DNA of 64,000 nucleotides from Anastrepha obliqua (taxonomy: Eukaryota; Arthropoda; Insecta; Diptera; Tephritidae). Positions 1 through 12,430 of this stretch are shown piece after piece. Position numbers and translations under genes: made by a program. Under the pieces are notes generated by a model. It was not told where the DNA came from, ran no database searches, and saw only the letters and a list, made by a program, of their open reading frames with translations. Position 1 is the stretch's first letter; every line of letters starts with the position of its first letter. The DNA lies in contig NC_072893.1 in assembly GCF_027943255.1 (NCBI RefSeq), positions 92,883,784 through 92,947,783 on the forward strand, in the 5' to 3' direction.

Positions 1-1617
1 ACATAATTTTGGAAATTTTTTTAACGTTTTTATAGCTGCGATTACATCAGTTTTTTTTTTGTTTTTTTTTAGTAATAAACCAAAATATTATAATAATTTA
101 CAAAAAATAACAGACAATGAACACATGCAAAATTTGGACAAGACACTCCCAAATTTTACTGACCCTCATTGTGCCATTTAAACTTTTCTATTAGCAGATA
201 TGTAGGTCTCTAATTGTTTTTTTTTTTTTTGAATTTAAGTAAATTCTGAAAATAAATATATTGCGCTTTATAATTATAATTTTTCCAAACACACACCAAA
301 CGCCATCAACTTTTGCTATTTTGAAGTCTAAGCTTGCTGAACGTTTTTAGGTCAACAGATTCAATTTCAAGGCAAAAATCTCTGAACGACAATAATGGCA
401 TAAGGATAGTATAAAATTACAAAAACAAAATTACGCAAAGTAAGTAAAGAAGTGTTTAAGCATGGACGCAACCGAACTTTATGTACCCAGCGCATGTTTT
501 CAGTTTTGTAATTTTGACACGAAATATTTTTCAAAGCTGAAAGACTTTTACTTTATAAGAGCTTTACAAGCATTGCATTTCCATTAGACGATTTCAAAAT
601 GTGATGGGCGCACCAAGCTTCGTAGGCGCAGCCATTTTGAGCGAGTATTATTCACTACATAGTTACCGAAAATAATTTCTTGGCCTTTTTGGAAAATACC
701 GTTATATGCAGGCCAAATCATTTTCCTAATTCTACACAAGTTACCTCTTAAACAGATAGAAAAACTGACAGATATAAAAAATCGTCGCATCACTCTTGAC
801 ATTTTGACGTACAAATTTCGAAACCTATGCCGTTATATAGATTTATGTGTGTAAAGTCATATACCCTAGTACACTCCTGTGCACTGATGTAAAAACCGCC
901 GAATGGTTAGGGCCATACAATATTCGGTAAGCATATAAAAATTCATATGTATCTGTGTTTACGTTTTAGACATGCACAAAAACAAAAATGAATGTACAAA
1001 ATAAGCGACACATGTGACGCCGTTTTTATGTCGTAGCCTGTGTTCAGTTCACTTTTGTTTTTCTTTTTTAGTTCATGATTTTTTTGATTGATACGAAGTT
1101 TTTTATGTGAAACATATGTACATACATACATATGTAAGTGGTTGAGATTTTGTCATCCAACGCTTGGCTGGGCCATTATGCTGGCCGGATTTTTTATTCG
1201 CCTTTCAACAATTCTTTCCAATTTGCTTTTCAACTTCCTTTCGATATTTATCTTCAGGGCAGGCTTAAATTCTGGGAGCGATTTTTAAGGCACACTATTT
1301 TTGGTTCAGCCATACTTATGTTACATAAATATGTACATACACACATACATACATGAACGGGATGACAAAATGTGGAGTTTGGGTATACAGAATAAATAGT
1401 AAATTCTTGCTGCAATGCCACTTGCGTGCCTAAAACTACAGGGTCACTGTTCTCGCATACGTTTTATAGGTCTGGGTTGTTTTGGACGCGCTTTTGGAAA
1501 AGTTTTCATGGAAAAATTGTACATACACGTATGAGTATCATGGAATGGATTATCGTTTTCATGAGAGATATACGCGTATAGGTCTCTGACCAATCGCTCA
1601 CTGGAGTTCGCTTTTTA

Positions 1618-2418
1618 TAGGTGTATACCTATGAAATGACAATGTTTTTTTCAATTTCAAACGTTTATTAACAAAAAATGATTACAAATTTAATCTTCAA
1701 AATAAAAGCCATCGCTAGCGACACATTTTTCCCATCTCTCAGGCAATTTGTGGATGCCACGCCAAAAAAATTGGCCGTCTTTGACCGCAAACCAATCATT
1801 GAGCCATTTTTTGGCTACTTCGTGAGAATTGAAGCGGTGCTCGGAAAGTGCGTGGCCCATCGATGCAAACAACTGATAATCGGAAGGCGCCAAGTCTGGT
1901 GAGTAAGCCCCATGCACCAGCGGTTTCCAATCGTACGTCTCCACTAATTCCCGGGTCGCTCTTGTTCGATGTGGCGATGCATTGTCATAAAGAAAAATTA
2001 CTTTGTGATGCCGATCGGCATATTCTGGGCGTTTTCAGTGTATAGCGCTGTTCAAATCGGCCAATTGTCGTTGGTAGCGTGCATCGCCAGCTGTTTTACC
2101 TGGTTTTAATAGCTCGTACCAAATCATACCACGCTTATCCCAGAAAACACACAGCATTGCCTTGCGGCCGAAGCGATTTGATGTGAACGTTGTTTTTGCC
2201 TTGTGGCCGTGCGGACCAAACGATCGTAGTTTGAAGGCACGAAATTCGACATTTTTAAGAGCGACATTCTTGTATGAAACGTAACAAACAATGAACTGAA
2301 TATTGTTTACAGATGACAGACGAAAAAAACAAGATATTTGGGAAGGTTTAAAAATACTCCTAGCGACATCTATGGACTAATAATAGCTGGAAGTCTGACT
2401 TCATAGGTATGTACCTGG
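1618..2418 (-). mobile_element. Internally deleted DD34D mariner
   Basis: Inverted ends resemble each other (left TAGGTGTATACCTATGAA; right, reversed, CCAGGTACATACCTATGAAG). TA flanks both, at 1616-1617 and 2419-2420. The element is 801 bp, where family members are about 1.3 kb. On the minus strand the reading starts near 2255 with a transposase-like N-terminus (VEFRAF) and jumps directly to the central catalytic region (AMLCVFWDKRGMIWYELLKPG). An altered FLYDNASPH replaces the usual HDNARPH, then come YSPDLAPSDYQLF and the C-terminal LPERWEKCVASDG. The DNA-binding region and the first catalytic segment (TGDE) are missing, so it cannot encode transposase. It may be moved in trans if its ends still work. 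Confidence 0.85.
1690..1944 (-). pseudogene. Mariner transposase C-terminal fragment
   Basis: This is the open part of the 1618-2418 element. It covers the last 84 residues of a mariner transposase, including SPDLAPSDYQLF with the third catalytic aspartate, and LPERWEKCVASDGFYFED at the C-terminus. Upstream on the same strand, coding similarity continues out of frame to about 2255. It closely resembles the C-terminus of the 14793-16060 copy (LPERWEKVVASDGQYFEY), so the two are related families. It is non-functional. Confidence 0.85.
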
Positions 2419-3154
2419 TAAGTAGTTAGTTTTAAAGATCACTCTGTTTATTTGTGTTATTGTCCAGCACAGTAATTTTGTTGGTGTTTATTGCGTCATT
2501 GGAAATTTAGAGCAAGTAACTTTAAATTTATGCTTTATATTGTGTTCTGTTGTGTTTTTAGGGCTTACTCAGTGTTGAGAATATATTCTACACTCGTGCA
2601 TATATGTACATATATGTATGTATGCATGCATGTGCAAATATCTAAAATTCACGAAAAGTGTATATTTTTAGTATTTTTGAATCAGTTATTGTATTGCCCC
2701 GAATGCGTTCGAGGATTTGTAGGCAGAATGACAAACACCAAGCCCCTCTAAGGTAAATGCTACCCTTCTACTAACGATTACCAACGTTTCATGTTTGTGC
2801 TTAGAAAAATGCTCTAAATTTAAAACTATGAATCCAACCAAAAATGGATGATCTTCGTTCTTGAGTAATTTCTTCGACATACCCACGCTTTAACGCTTCT
2901 AGCGCAAATCCCAGGCATCCAAGAATTCTGCTCCAGTTCCGCATTCTAATTGCGTATTTGTCAAATCCACTGACAAGTGCACTGAGACTGGCGGAAATTG
3001 TAGCTGCAGCCAGGCTAATTCCGGCGAACACATAAACACCATTCAGTCAGAACAAAACAGAAACAGACGAGCAGGAAAATAGTCTAACAGCATCAGCAAC
3101 AAAATGTGGCAAATAGTAGGTTTACAAAGCAGTTAAAAGTGGTTGACAGATGGA

Positions 3155-3194
3155 CAGGCAGTCAGCCAGTCAGTTAGCCAGTCAACCAGTCAGG
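3155..3194. repeat. Short CAGTCA-type tandem repeat
   Basis: Imperfect repeats of CAGTCAG/CCAGTCA. A similar GACTGACTGACT run occurs near 3423-3436. It looks like slippage repeat and I see no function. Confidence 0.6.
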
Positions 3195-4649
3195 TAGCAA
3201 GCATGCAGTGTAGTGTCGGAAGAGAGATTTGCTTCAACTAGTAACAGGTCATTGAGGCCTGATCACGATTGTGGCGGCCACTGTGATACGATACCAATGT
3301 AGCCCCTACTTTTTATATCTATGGTAAATGTATGTATATATGTATGCATGCATGTATATGCATGACATATCCACATTTACCAGTGGTGCTGCTGTAATTT
3401 TAATGGGCACTCAGCATCCAATGACTGACTGACTGGCTAAATGACTGCCGTCCGACTGACGCGTTTGAGTAGCAAAGTGCAACATGCAGTGGCAACTGCA
3501 CACCGTCAGGTAGCTACAAAAGAAGCACAGCTGTTGCAGTAAAATATCACAGCATTTAAGTTTTTTATTTGCTCCTGTTTCAACTTTTTATTTTCGTAAA
3601 TGACAGTAGCCAGATTAGCTTACCCGCAGCAGCAGCAGCATCATCAGCACATCATTGCCACCGACATTGGCATTGCCAGTTGAGAAGTGGTTGGTCTGCC
3701 GCTTCACTTGCTAGCACTGTAATTTGCACGCTCGCCCATTCAGAGGCAATCACATTCTTTTGCACACATACAAACACACACTCTCAACTGTGCGAGAAGT
3801 TGTTTAAATATAGTTGATATGTTGTTTTTAAAGATGCTCCTAATGTAATGAGGTGTTTTTGTTTTTGCAGCTCAATTTTAATGGAGTTCAGTAGCTGCTC
3901 ACATGCATACGTAGGTATATAGTAATGGTGATTAGTGATGAAGTTTGGCGTTGCACGCAATAAATCCGTTGCATCTGTTGCGTTTTTAAAACTATACTGA
4001 TTTTTTAGTTGTATTGTGGTATTTTTATTATTCTATTTTTACTTATTTAAATTGCAAACGGAAGTGACCCAGTAATTCGCGCGACATTCGAAGAGTATCT
4101 GTTGAGAGCTTTTGTGTATTTTATATTTATTTTAGTGTGCGGCGTATGCTCTTTGAATGAAAACTTGTTATATGCACCACCCAAAGGGCGTATTCATTCA
4201 GGACTCCGCTTAGCGCATTCGAGTTTATGAACTTTTTTGCAATACTTGCGTTTTGTGCCTCCAAATCGAAATAACTTTTAAGTTTCATGTTATTCAGCCT
4301 ATTGGGAAACACCGTCTTTTATGATTCCCAACCTCGCAATATACTTCATATTAGTTGACTTTCGAGGTAGACATGGAATGATGAGTTGTCATACGCAAGT
4401 AACTGCCTGAGCGGGGCCTTAAAAATTTCGATCTTCATAATAATGTCGATTAGTCCCCGTGGGCGATACCGAAATTAAAACTCGTAACTAATTTAATTCA
4501 AATATGATAGAATACAGAACTTACGTAGCAGTAAGTAACTGCTTCATTATTATTATCTATGATTCCGGGTTTCTCGCCTACCTCAACCGAAATCTGTAAA
4601 AAAATCTAAAATCGATAACATTTGAAGACAAAAATTATTAACTAGTTGC

Positions 4650-4984
4650 ACTAGTTTTTTTTTTTAATTTTCCAATTGTTTTTATTTCGTTTTATTTAAT
4701 TTAATTTAATTTAATTTTAATTTTTTTTATTTCGTTTTGTTTAATTTAATTTAATTTTAATTTATTTTATTTTATTTTGTTTTATTACACTGCTAATAAT
4801 TTCATTTATTATTATTATTTTTTTCATATTATTTTATTTCATTTGATTTGTAACTTATTTGACTTTACATTTTATTTTGTTATATTATATTTTATTTCAT
4901 CCAATGTTTTTATTATAATACGCCGTTTTTATCTAACTTTGTTTTATTACATTTAATTTAATTACATTTCATTTAATATTATAA
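4650..4984. repeat. AT-rich TTTAA/TTTTA low-complexity tract
   Basis: The sequence consists of reiterated TTTAA, TTTAT and TTTTA pentamers. The tract continues beyond the mariner (6251-6735, and again at 7370-7460), so the mariner at 4987-6250 inserted into it. Confidence 0.8.
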
Positions 4985-4986
4985 TA

Positions 4987-6250
4987 TCAGGTCAGTCCAT
5001 AAGTTCGTGCGTTTTTTAAAGGTGGTTTTAAAATTAATAAAAGAGGTGTTTAAAGTATTTATTAATCAATAATATATTTTTCTCCATTATTTACAATGTC
5101 TTCCCAACGTTTAGGCAAATTTTTAATTCCCTGCTCAAAAAATTGTTTGTCCTTGGAGCCAAAATACGCTTCGATATCCTTTTTTATAGCTTCTTTTGAG
5201 GAGTAGTTCTTGTTACTCATATGGGATTGAAGTCCGCGGAAAAGTTGATAATCACAAGTTGCAATATCCGGAGAGTATGGTGGATGCGGCATTAGCTCCC
5301 ATCCGAGCTCGTTCAGCTTGCCTAATTTTTTTTTTGCGGTATGAGGTCTTGAGCTGTCGTGGTGAAACAACACTTTGCGTCTATTCACTAAAGACGGTCG
5401 ATTTTTTTTAATTGCCTCATTCAGGTTTGATAGCTGATGGGAATAATAATCAGTAGTTTTCGTCTGGTTTGGTTCCAGAAGTTCAATACCGGCCATATCC
5501 CACCAAATAGACAGGAAAATCTTCTTGGGGTGAAGGCCATCTCTAGGGGTCGGTTCTGGTGTTTCATCTTTATCTAACCATTGGCGTTTGTGAACAGGAT
5601 TATTGTAAAGGACCCATTTTTCATCACCAGTAACGATACGGTTAAAAAAACTTTCATTTTCAAGCCGTTGCAGCAGCTGAGAACACTCATTCACTCTCTG
5701 CTAAAGTTTGGAGACGGAAAGTCTATGCGGAACCCATTTTCCCAGCTTTGAAACCTTTCCCAACTGAACCAGGTGCCTGTGAACTGTTCCACGCGATGAA
5801 CTTAACCTCTGAGCTATCATATCGACTGTCAAATTTGGCTCAGCTTCCACGAGTTCGAGCAAGGCGTCGGAGTTAGAGACTTCAGGACGACCAGGGGCAT
5901 CCTCCACGTCGCAGTTACCACTTCAGAATTTTGAAAACCACTTTTGCGCAGTTCTTACACTCACGGTATCCTCTCCGTGAACAGTGTTTATTTCTGCAGC
6001 AGCAGTTGTTGCATTTTTACCACTTTTATAAAGAAAATACAAAATATGCCTCTTATATGCGTTCGAAGATTCCATTTTTTTTGTAACAACACGTGCTTCT
6101 ATCCGCGATTAAAATCACTTGTTGAATGCACAATATATCAAAGAAAATATAAATAGTCCCGTTATATTCCGCCCATAATTTTTTGTATGCAAAAATCGTA
6201 GAAAAGTGAAATGATGGGTAAAATACGCACGAACTTATGGACAGATATCA
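4987..6250 (-). mobile_element. Full-length DD34D mariner, inactivated by two stops
   Basis: The element is 1264 bp with TA at both flanks (4985-4986 and 6251-6252). Its inverted ends share TCCATAAGTTCGTGCGT, near-perfect apart from a few bases at the outermost tips. The length is that expected of an intact mariner. It lies inside an AT-rich repeat tract. The single coding frame runs minus from 6075 to 5062 (see the pseudogene entry). Confidence 0.92.
5062..6075 (-). pseudogene. Mariner transposase, frame intact with two in-frame stops
   Basis: The frame starts with ATG at 6075 (MESSNAYKRHILYFLYKSG) and is 338 codons including the final stop. Two nonsense codons interrupt it in frame: TGA at 5923-5925 (inside KWFSKF*SGN) and TAG at 5701-5703. 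No frameshift is needed. The N-terminal helix-turn-helix region is followed by the mariner linker motif (here WVPHRLS). Catalytic segments are VTGDEKWV, FHHDSSRPH and SPDIATCDYQLF. I count 34 residues between the second and third aspartates, the DD34D signature. HHDSSRPH replaces the commoner HDNARPH. Two point stops in an otherwise whole frame suggest a fairly recent loss. Confidence 0.92.
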
Positions 6251-6735
6251 TATTTAATTTAATTTAATTTTCTTCTATTTTTTTATTCCACCTATTCTCC
6301 TATTTTATTATATTATATTTTTTTATTTTATTAAATGTAATTGTTGTTTTATTATATTTAAGTCGATTAAATTTTTTTATTATATTTTATTTTATTTTGA
6401 AATAACATTACTTCTATAATATATATATATATAATATAAATATAATATAAATAATAATTTTCACAATTTATTTCAATTTCATTTCACGTTATTTTATTTT
6501 TTTCATCAAATCTTATTATCGTATATTATAGCTTTTTATTTTATTAATCATCGATTTTTTATTCTGTTATATTTGATTTACATTAACTTTTGTATTAACT
6601 TTTATTTTATTTTATCTTATTTCATTTAATTTGATTTGATTTTGTTTAATTAAATTTTATTTTACTTCATCATACTTTATGTTACATTATATTAATTTTC
6701 TTTTTTTATCATATATATCACACATTTTTTAGTTT
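6251..6735. repeat. AT-rich low-complexity tract, right of the mariner
   Basis: Continuation of the TTTAA/TTTTA tract, including a TATATATA run near 6420. Related tracts recur around 7370-7460. I see no coding potential. Confidence 0.75.
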
Positions 6736-9052
6736 ATTAGATATTAATTTCTTCGCAGAATTTTAATTACAGCGACTTGCTTGAACACATAAAAAAGGCA
6801 TTGCACCATACATTCATCAGCTTGGTACCAACATGTGAGCATACAAAAATCATTTCCAAAGAAATTCATAACAGCAAATACGAGGCAAGACATAATCAAA
6901 TTTGAGCGCCTAAGGCTATGTCATACAAAAATACTAACTCATTGCCCCAATCAATCCGTTCGTATTACCTCTACTATAAAACAAATTTTAATTCAATGTG
7001 GACATTTCGGTTATCTAAGAAAACTAATATTCAAAAATTTCCAACCCCCGCCCTCCCCGCCTCGTTGATACAGTAGATACGTAAAACGTTACAAAAATGC
7101 GAACAAAACGAACAAAATTATATCATCTCATTTAGAATAAAACTTTAAGAAGATTTAAGAACACACACATGTGAATATATAATATGAACATATGGTATAT
7201 ATAAGTACACATACATAAATTTTACCATATATACACTCATAAATACATATACTTGTAAGCATTTATTTTCTATCCTCTATAACATAAGAAGAGCGAAGGC
7301 CTGCGATGCTATCGCTCTAAATTCGACTACATAGGAAGTTTTTAATAAATAAATAAAACAGTTTTATTAGATATAATTTAATTTTTTTATTTTTATTTAT
7401 TTTACTTTATTTCATACCATTTAATTTAATTTAATTTCATCTTAGTTAATTTTTATGTTTTCTTTTAATTCCCTGCCTTTTTCGTACCTACTCGTAATTC
7501 ATAAAAGGCAACTAGCAGTTTACAAAATATTTACAGCACTCCAAAGACAGCAACAGCAACAACAACAACTCAACCTAAAAACTAATAAACAAGCTACGCC
7601 AGTAATTAAGACAACTAACTAAATTATCAATTAAACCTTATATTAGAGTTAATTAAATAAATGCTCAAATTTTAAAAGAAAAAAAAAAAGAATCGAATAA
7701 GCACAAGAAACTAACTGTTAGTCGCACAAGTACAATAAACCGTCTGTCCGTCTGTTGCAATCAAAGCTACTTGCGAGCCCATTTGTTGTTTTTGTTATGT
7801 TGTTTTTCTTGTGGCTTGTTTGCTGGTCAATTAAAAAAGCCCTAAAAGACCTGTTCACTGCTCGGTTGGCTAACCAATTGTCCGTCCGATTGAATGTTGC
7901 TCTGTCTGCAAGTCAGTCTGTTTGTCGGGTTAACGACGTGCACTGACTACTGACGATTTGCCTCGGCTGCCGCAGTAAAGCCATGTATGTATGTGTGTGT
8001 GTATGTAGTTTCTAATAAGCAGTACCAGCAATGACAACAACTACAATTAACTGTTTTTTTCTTCTACTTTTCCTCGTGGAAGGTTGCCTATAAATGGGTA
8101 TAGAAAAGCAAAAAGAGAAAGACACAACAACAAACTTTGGTAAGTGCAACAAAATAAATGGTCCTGAGAAAAAACGCTTAAATAACAAATTTGTCTTTAA
8201 TTCGCCAAACGATCGAGTGAGCAAAAAGCAGAAGAAAAAGATTAAAAAAAATCCGCTCAGTGTAAGGAAAAGTAAGCAGAAAATTATATATGGATGTGTG
8301 TATGAGGGTATGAGTGTATGTGTGTATGGTTGTGTGCTGCCGCAACAACAGTAGTAGCAATGTTGCTGCAGTTAGTAAACAACACAGACAGTGGTGCTGA
8401 GTGATGTTACACACTTTCGAGAAAAAAAAAACAAAACAAACCTATGCAGTAGTATGGAGAAAAGTCAAAGAGTGAGAAATTGTAAGGCAAAGGAAACAAC
8501 GATTCACACAAAGCGACACTTGTAAACGAAAAATATAAAACCATCGGCAACAAACGGCAGTAAGTTGAGAGCAAACTGAGGTAGTGTTAGCAACAGCAAG
8601 AGCAACTACATACAACAATCACCTCCGCAGTAACGGCTAAGATTGTGCCGAAAATGGCTTAACAATTAATTTGCAATTGTCATCGACGGACAACGACAAC
8701 ATCAAATATAAAAACATACAGAATAATTAATTGATAAACAGCGAAGATTGTATTGGATCGGAAGAAAAAAGGTAAAAAGAAAAATTTGTTAAAGAAATAT
8801 GAAAATGCACAAAAAAAAATGAAATGTACAAATTATACATATGTACATACGAGTATATGTCATTGCATATTTTTGGCTATCAAGCAATGTACAAAATTAA
8901 TTTACGTTATGTAAGTTTATGCAGTCTGTGTCGAAAGAAAGTGCCACATATTCGCAAGTTTTGAATATTTATTTAAAATAGTTTTTTATAAAAATATCCT
9001 TCATACTACAACAAGAACCATATACGAGTAAATCAAAGCTTCGAGCTTTGTT

Positions 9053-9410
9053 TAAAATTTGTAAAAATTCGGCAAATTTTCAAACTTTTTACTCAGAATT
9101 TTGAGGACATTTTCGGGTACACAGTTTTATAGATCATTAAATTTTTGTTATAATAAAGAGCAAGTTTCAAGTGGTTCAATACTGGAGTTGATTTTAAAAA
9201 AATTTTTTTGCTGACGGTGTTGAATGTTTTCTTCCAATTAAAAAAACATGTGGAGTTGGCGGAAACTGCACAAGATAACATCCAAAACAAATGCTCAAAA
9301 ATTAGTGGTATTTTTGATCTACTTTAAGCCTGAACTTTGCATACCCAAAATGTTTCTAAAAGTTCTGAGTAAAAGTTTGAAATTTTGATGAAAATTTGCC
9401 AAATTTTAAA
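9053..9410. repeat. Imperfect inverted repeat (about 70 bp arms)
   Basis: The left arm (about 9053-9122; GGCAAATTTTCAAACTTTTT, ACTCAGAATTTT) is repeated in reverse at about 9338-9410 (ACTCAGAACTTT in the opposite sense, then TTTGGCAAATTTTC). The arms are separated by about 215 bp. An RNA of either strand could fold into a long hairpin. I found no TA or TTAA target duplication, so assigning it to a transposon family would be a guess. Confidence 0.6.
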
Positions 9411-10021
9411 TATTTTGAATATTAATAAAAAAAACTCACATAACTCCTCTATTTATCGATTCCGCAATTCTCTAACTCAGTAGTATTCTTTTGTCAGGAG
9501 CTTTTAAACTATTAAGAATCAAGTCACTAGAAGATTACATCCTTTTGACGAGCAGATATTTGATCCACTAGTGCAGATTTTCCCTGCCGGGTAATTTCAT
9601 TTGCTATGGCATATTTCTTATGCTTTTATTGTGTGTGTGTGTGGTTTAATTTCATAGAAATTAAAAAGAAATTGACTTAATTAATTTCATCGCTCGCAAA
9701 TATGGCATTTGAGCTCGTAAGCCGTTCCCACCATTGAATTGCATCGATTGAAGGAATTTGATTTAATTGTTTGTGTATGAAGAGTGGTATCCCGGAGCAT
9801 AAAGTACAGACAAATTAGCAGAAAATTGTAGAAATAACGGTCGCCAATTACCTGTGTTGAATAAAATTAAGTCTTTGCAAGAAGCATCTACTGATGGTTA
9901 TGATGGGTTGGGAAGGACAAACACATGGTATTATACATACACACATATTTAAGTACATAAATGCATACACATATACAAGAATTATACGGATAAAAGAGGG
10001 ATGAATGTATAGTATGCATTG

Positions 10022-10244
10022 TTCTTCTTCTTCTTAATTGGCGCGATAACCGCTTACGCGATTTTGGCCGATTATAACAACGCGCTAGTCTTTTCTTTCT
10101 TGTGCTAAACGGCGCCAATTGGACACACCAAGTGAAGCCAAGTTCTTCTCCACCTGATCTTTCCAACGCAGAGGAGGCCTTTCTCTTCCTCTGCTACCAC
10201 CAGCTGGTACCGCATCGAATACTTTCAAAGCCGGAGCGTTTGTA
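10022..10244 (-). mobile_element. 3' end of a non-LTR retrotransposon (5'-truncated)
   Basis: The minus strand from 10244 reads open for about 53 codons and ends with TAG at 10085-10087. The peptide (NAPALKVFDAVPAGGSRGR, RPPLRWKDQVEKNLASLGV, SNWRRLAQERKD) resembles the C-terminus found after the reverse transcriptase in a common insect non-LTR family, from memory. The downstream end runs into GAA repeats (TTCTTCTTCTTCTT on the plus strand at 10022-10035), a typical 3' tail. Everything upstream of the last ~53 codons is missing. Normal copies seem to continue past this stop, so it is probably a nonsense mutation. Confidence 0.7.
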
Positions 10245-10975
10245 TGTATGCACTGTTACTTTTTTTAAATATTACCAATTTTATCTAGCTTTATTTTCTA
10301 GCTTTTGTTTTCTGCTTGTGAAGATTTCATATCGACATCCGCTAATTTATAAAAATGGCAAATTGTTTTGAGTCTTTACGATATGCAAATATGTATTTAT
10401 ATAAGGTAGCCAAATAAAATATTTATTTCGTCACAGATTTATTTAAATTACTAATAAAAAAGAATATTTTTATTATAAATACCCTCATAGGAAGTTTAGA
10501 GAACTTTTATGCTGGAACCAACTGCAATACTGCATATTTTCTGCAATCTTTCTACAGTTTTTTTGCTTAAATTCTACCAATACAAACATATAAATATGTA
10601 TGAAAAATAATAATAATAATAAAAATTATAAGTTTTTGGCATTAATAGGAAACAACAGCATTTTTCTTTCTGTTTGCACATTTTTATTTATTTGCAGCTA
10701 AATGCGAAATGCCTGCGAAGCAGATACTATTTCAGTTCGTTAGCAAGAGCGACATCTTTATTTGAGATAGGCTAGTACCGACATCGCAACCGTGAAATTT
10801 CGGCAGCAACATGCAGTTCGCTTACCGTGAAATATTGCTAACAACATTAATTGTCGCATAAGATGAGAAACGTCAAATTTATGAGCATATCCCCAGAAAA
10901 AATTGGCAAATTTTGGTAAGAAATATGATTTTAAACAAATTAACATACACATACGTATTGACCAAAAAAAATATA

Positions 10976-11854
10976 CAGGGTGCGCCATCTCGAGCTACGG
11001 TATGGAAATATTGAATAACTTTGCTATCCATTGTCAGAAGGACTTGAGAAAAAATAATTTGGAAGCGTCAATTCAGTACAATTTTAACGATGAATACCTT
11101 TACACCTAAAGAACGCGCGGAAAGTGTGACCATGTATTTGGAAAATGGTCGTTCAATTGTGCTTGCTCAACGTGCATACCGTCGAAATTTTGTTCACGGA
11201 CGAGGCCCATTTCCATCTCTCTGGCGGAGTCAACAAACAAAATTGTCGATTCTGGGGCACAGACAATCCTCACATTATCCACGAGAAGCCACTGCATGAC
11301 CAGAAAGTCACTGTTTGGGCCGACGTTAGCGCTAAAACCATCATCGGACCATTTGTGATTCCAGAAATGCGCAAACAAAATTTATTGAACTTCTGGTTTC
11401 AACAAGACTGCGCTCCATGCCACTCGGCGATCAAAACGATGAACTTTTTGAAGCTGAAGTTCCCTGGCCGGTTGATGTTGACAGGTGGCGATGTTGAGTG
11501 GCCTCCAAGATCGCCGGATTTGACGCCGCCGGATTTTTTTTTGTGGGGCTATTTAAAAAGTAGAGTATACGCCAACAAGCCCACTACATTGGAAGCGCTC
11601 AGGACCAACATTAGATCTGAAATAGAGGCAATATCACCCGAAATGCTAGCAAAAGTAATGGAAAATTCGAAAAAAAGAGCACAATATTGTGTGGCTCGTA
11701 AAGGTGGTCATTTGTTGGATGTTGTGTTCTAAGTGCAGTTGAAACAGATTGTAAAGGACAAAATTAAATAAAAAAACACCAACAAACATTCAATTTTGCT
11801 AGTTGCTAAAGTTATTCAATATTTCCATACATAAGCTCGAGATGGCGCACCCTG
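10976..11854 (+). mobile_element. Internally deleted DD41D (rosa-like) Tc1/mariner element
   Basis: TA flanks the element on both sides (10974-10975 and 11855-11856). The inverted repeats are about 50 bp and nearly perfect, beginning CAGGGTGCGCCATCTCGAGC. The element is 879 bp, shorter than the ~1.3 kb expected. The ends are in far better shape than the gene inside. I count 41 residues between the second and third catalytic aspartates, the spacing described for the rosa group from tephritid flies. The rosa label is inference from that spacing. Confidence 0.9.
11090..11732 (+). pseudogene. DD41D transposase, N-terminus joined to catalytic domain by an out-of-frame deletion
   Basis: ATG at 11090 opens MNTFTPKERAESVTMYLENG, the start of the DNA-binding region, through AQRAYRR. 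Near 11185 the reading changes frame and becomes EILFTDEAHFHLSG (first catalytic Asp), WFQQDCAPCHSA (second) and WPPRSPDLTPPDFFLWGY (third, 41 residues later). It ends GGHLLDVVF with a stop at 11730-11732. Most of the helix-turn-helix region is missing. A second gap is likely between IIGPFVIPEM and WFQQD, where relatives carry about 30 more residues. The protein cannot be made whole from this copy. Confidence 0.9.
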
Positions 11855-12400
11855 TACATAAAGAAGATTTACTTGCACTCCTTGCGAAAACGTCAGTTTT
11901 CGACGAACTGCCAGTTTTCGCTCAATTTTAAATGGCATTTTAAATAGGTGTGAAAAATATTTGCTGGTATGTTGCGCAGTGTTTCAACGGCGTGAACTGA
12001 GTACTACTTTGCTGTGGGATGCATACGAAATTTCACGCATATTTCACGGCAATGCAATATGTATGGATTCTGAAAGCCATTTCACGTGAAACGCGAAGTT
12101 AGTACTATGCTTTATGTATTTACACATTTTGTGATTACTTTCATGCCAGACAAAACAAATCCAGCTAAGTAAACGTTTCATTCTTTCCTTTTTTACGTAT
12201 AGGACTTAGTTAAAATATCTTGCTTTTATGGTATCTGCATCTGTGAGCCGAAGGCCCTGACAGCCAATGTTTCTTATATCGCACGCAAAGTTTGTGTACA
12301 CGACGGGCAAGAATTCAAAAATTTGAAGCGACTAATATTTCCTGTATGAACGCGGCCTAATGAAACTTGTCTAATATCAGAAAATAGAGTTGATAATCGT

Positions 12401-12430
12401 GAGCTATGTATATCCGAGCTATGTATATCC
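12401..12430. repeat. Exact 15 bp tandem duplication
   Basis: GAGCTATGTATATCC occurs twice head to tail, at 12401-12415 and 12416-12430. It is probably a small replication slip. Confidence 0.85.

Larger units (their letters stand above)
10772..12106. mobile_element. Possible older inverted-repeat element, split by the DD41D insertion
   Basis: The left end, starting TAGTACCGACATCGC and followed by CGTGAAAT, is mirrored at the right by a reversed TAGTACTAACTTCGC followed by ACGTGAAAT (about 12075-12106). If the 879 bp DD41D element at 10976-11854 and one TA are removed, about 450 bp remain. This would make it a small non-autonomous element. I found no clear target duplication, so boundaries and family are uncertain. 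Confidence 0.45.

Noticed and set aside
2801..3031. 76-residue minus-strand frame without low complexity
   Set aside because: I could not connect it to any family or neighbour; its length is within chance for this amount of sequence.
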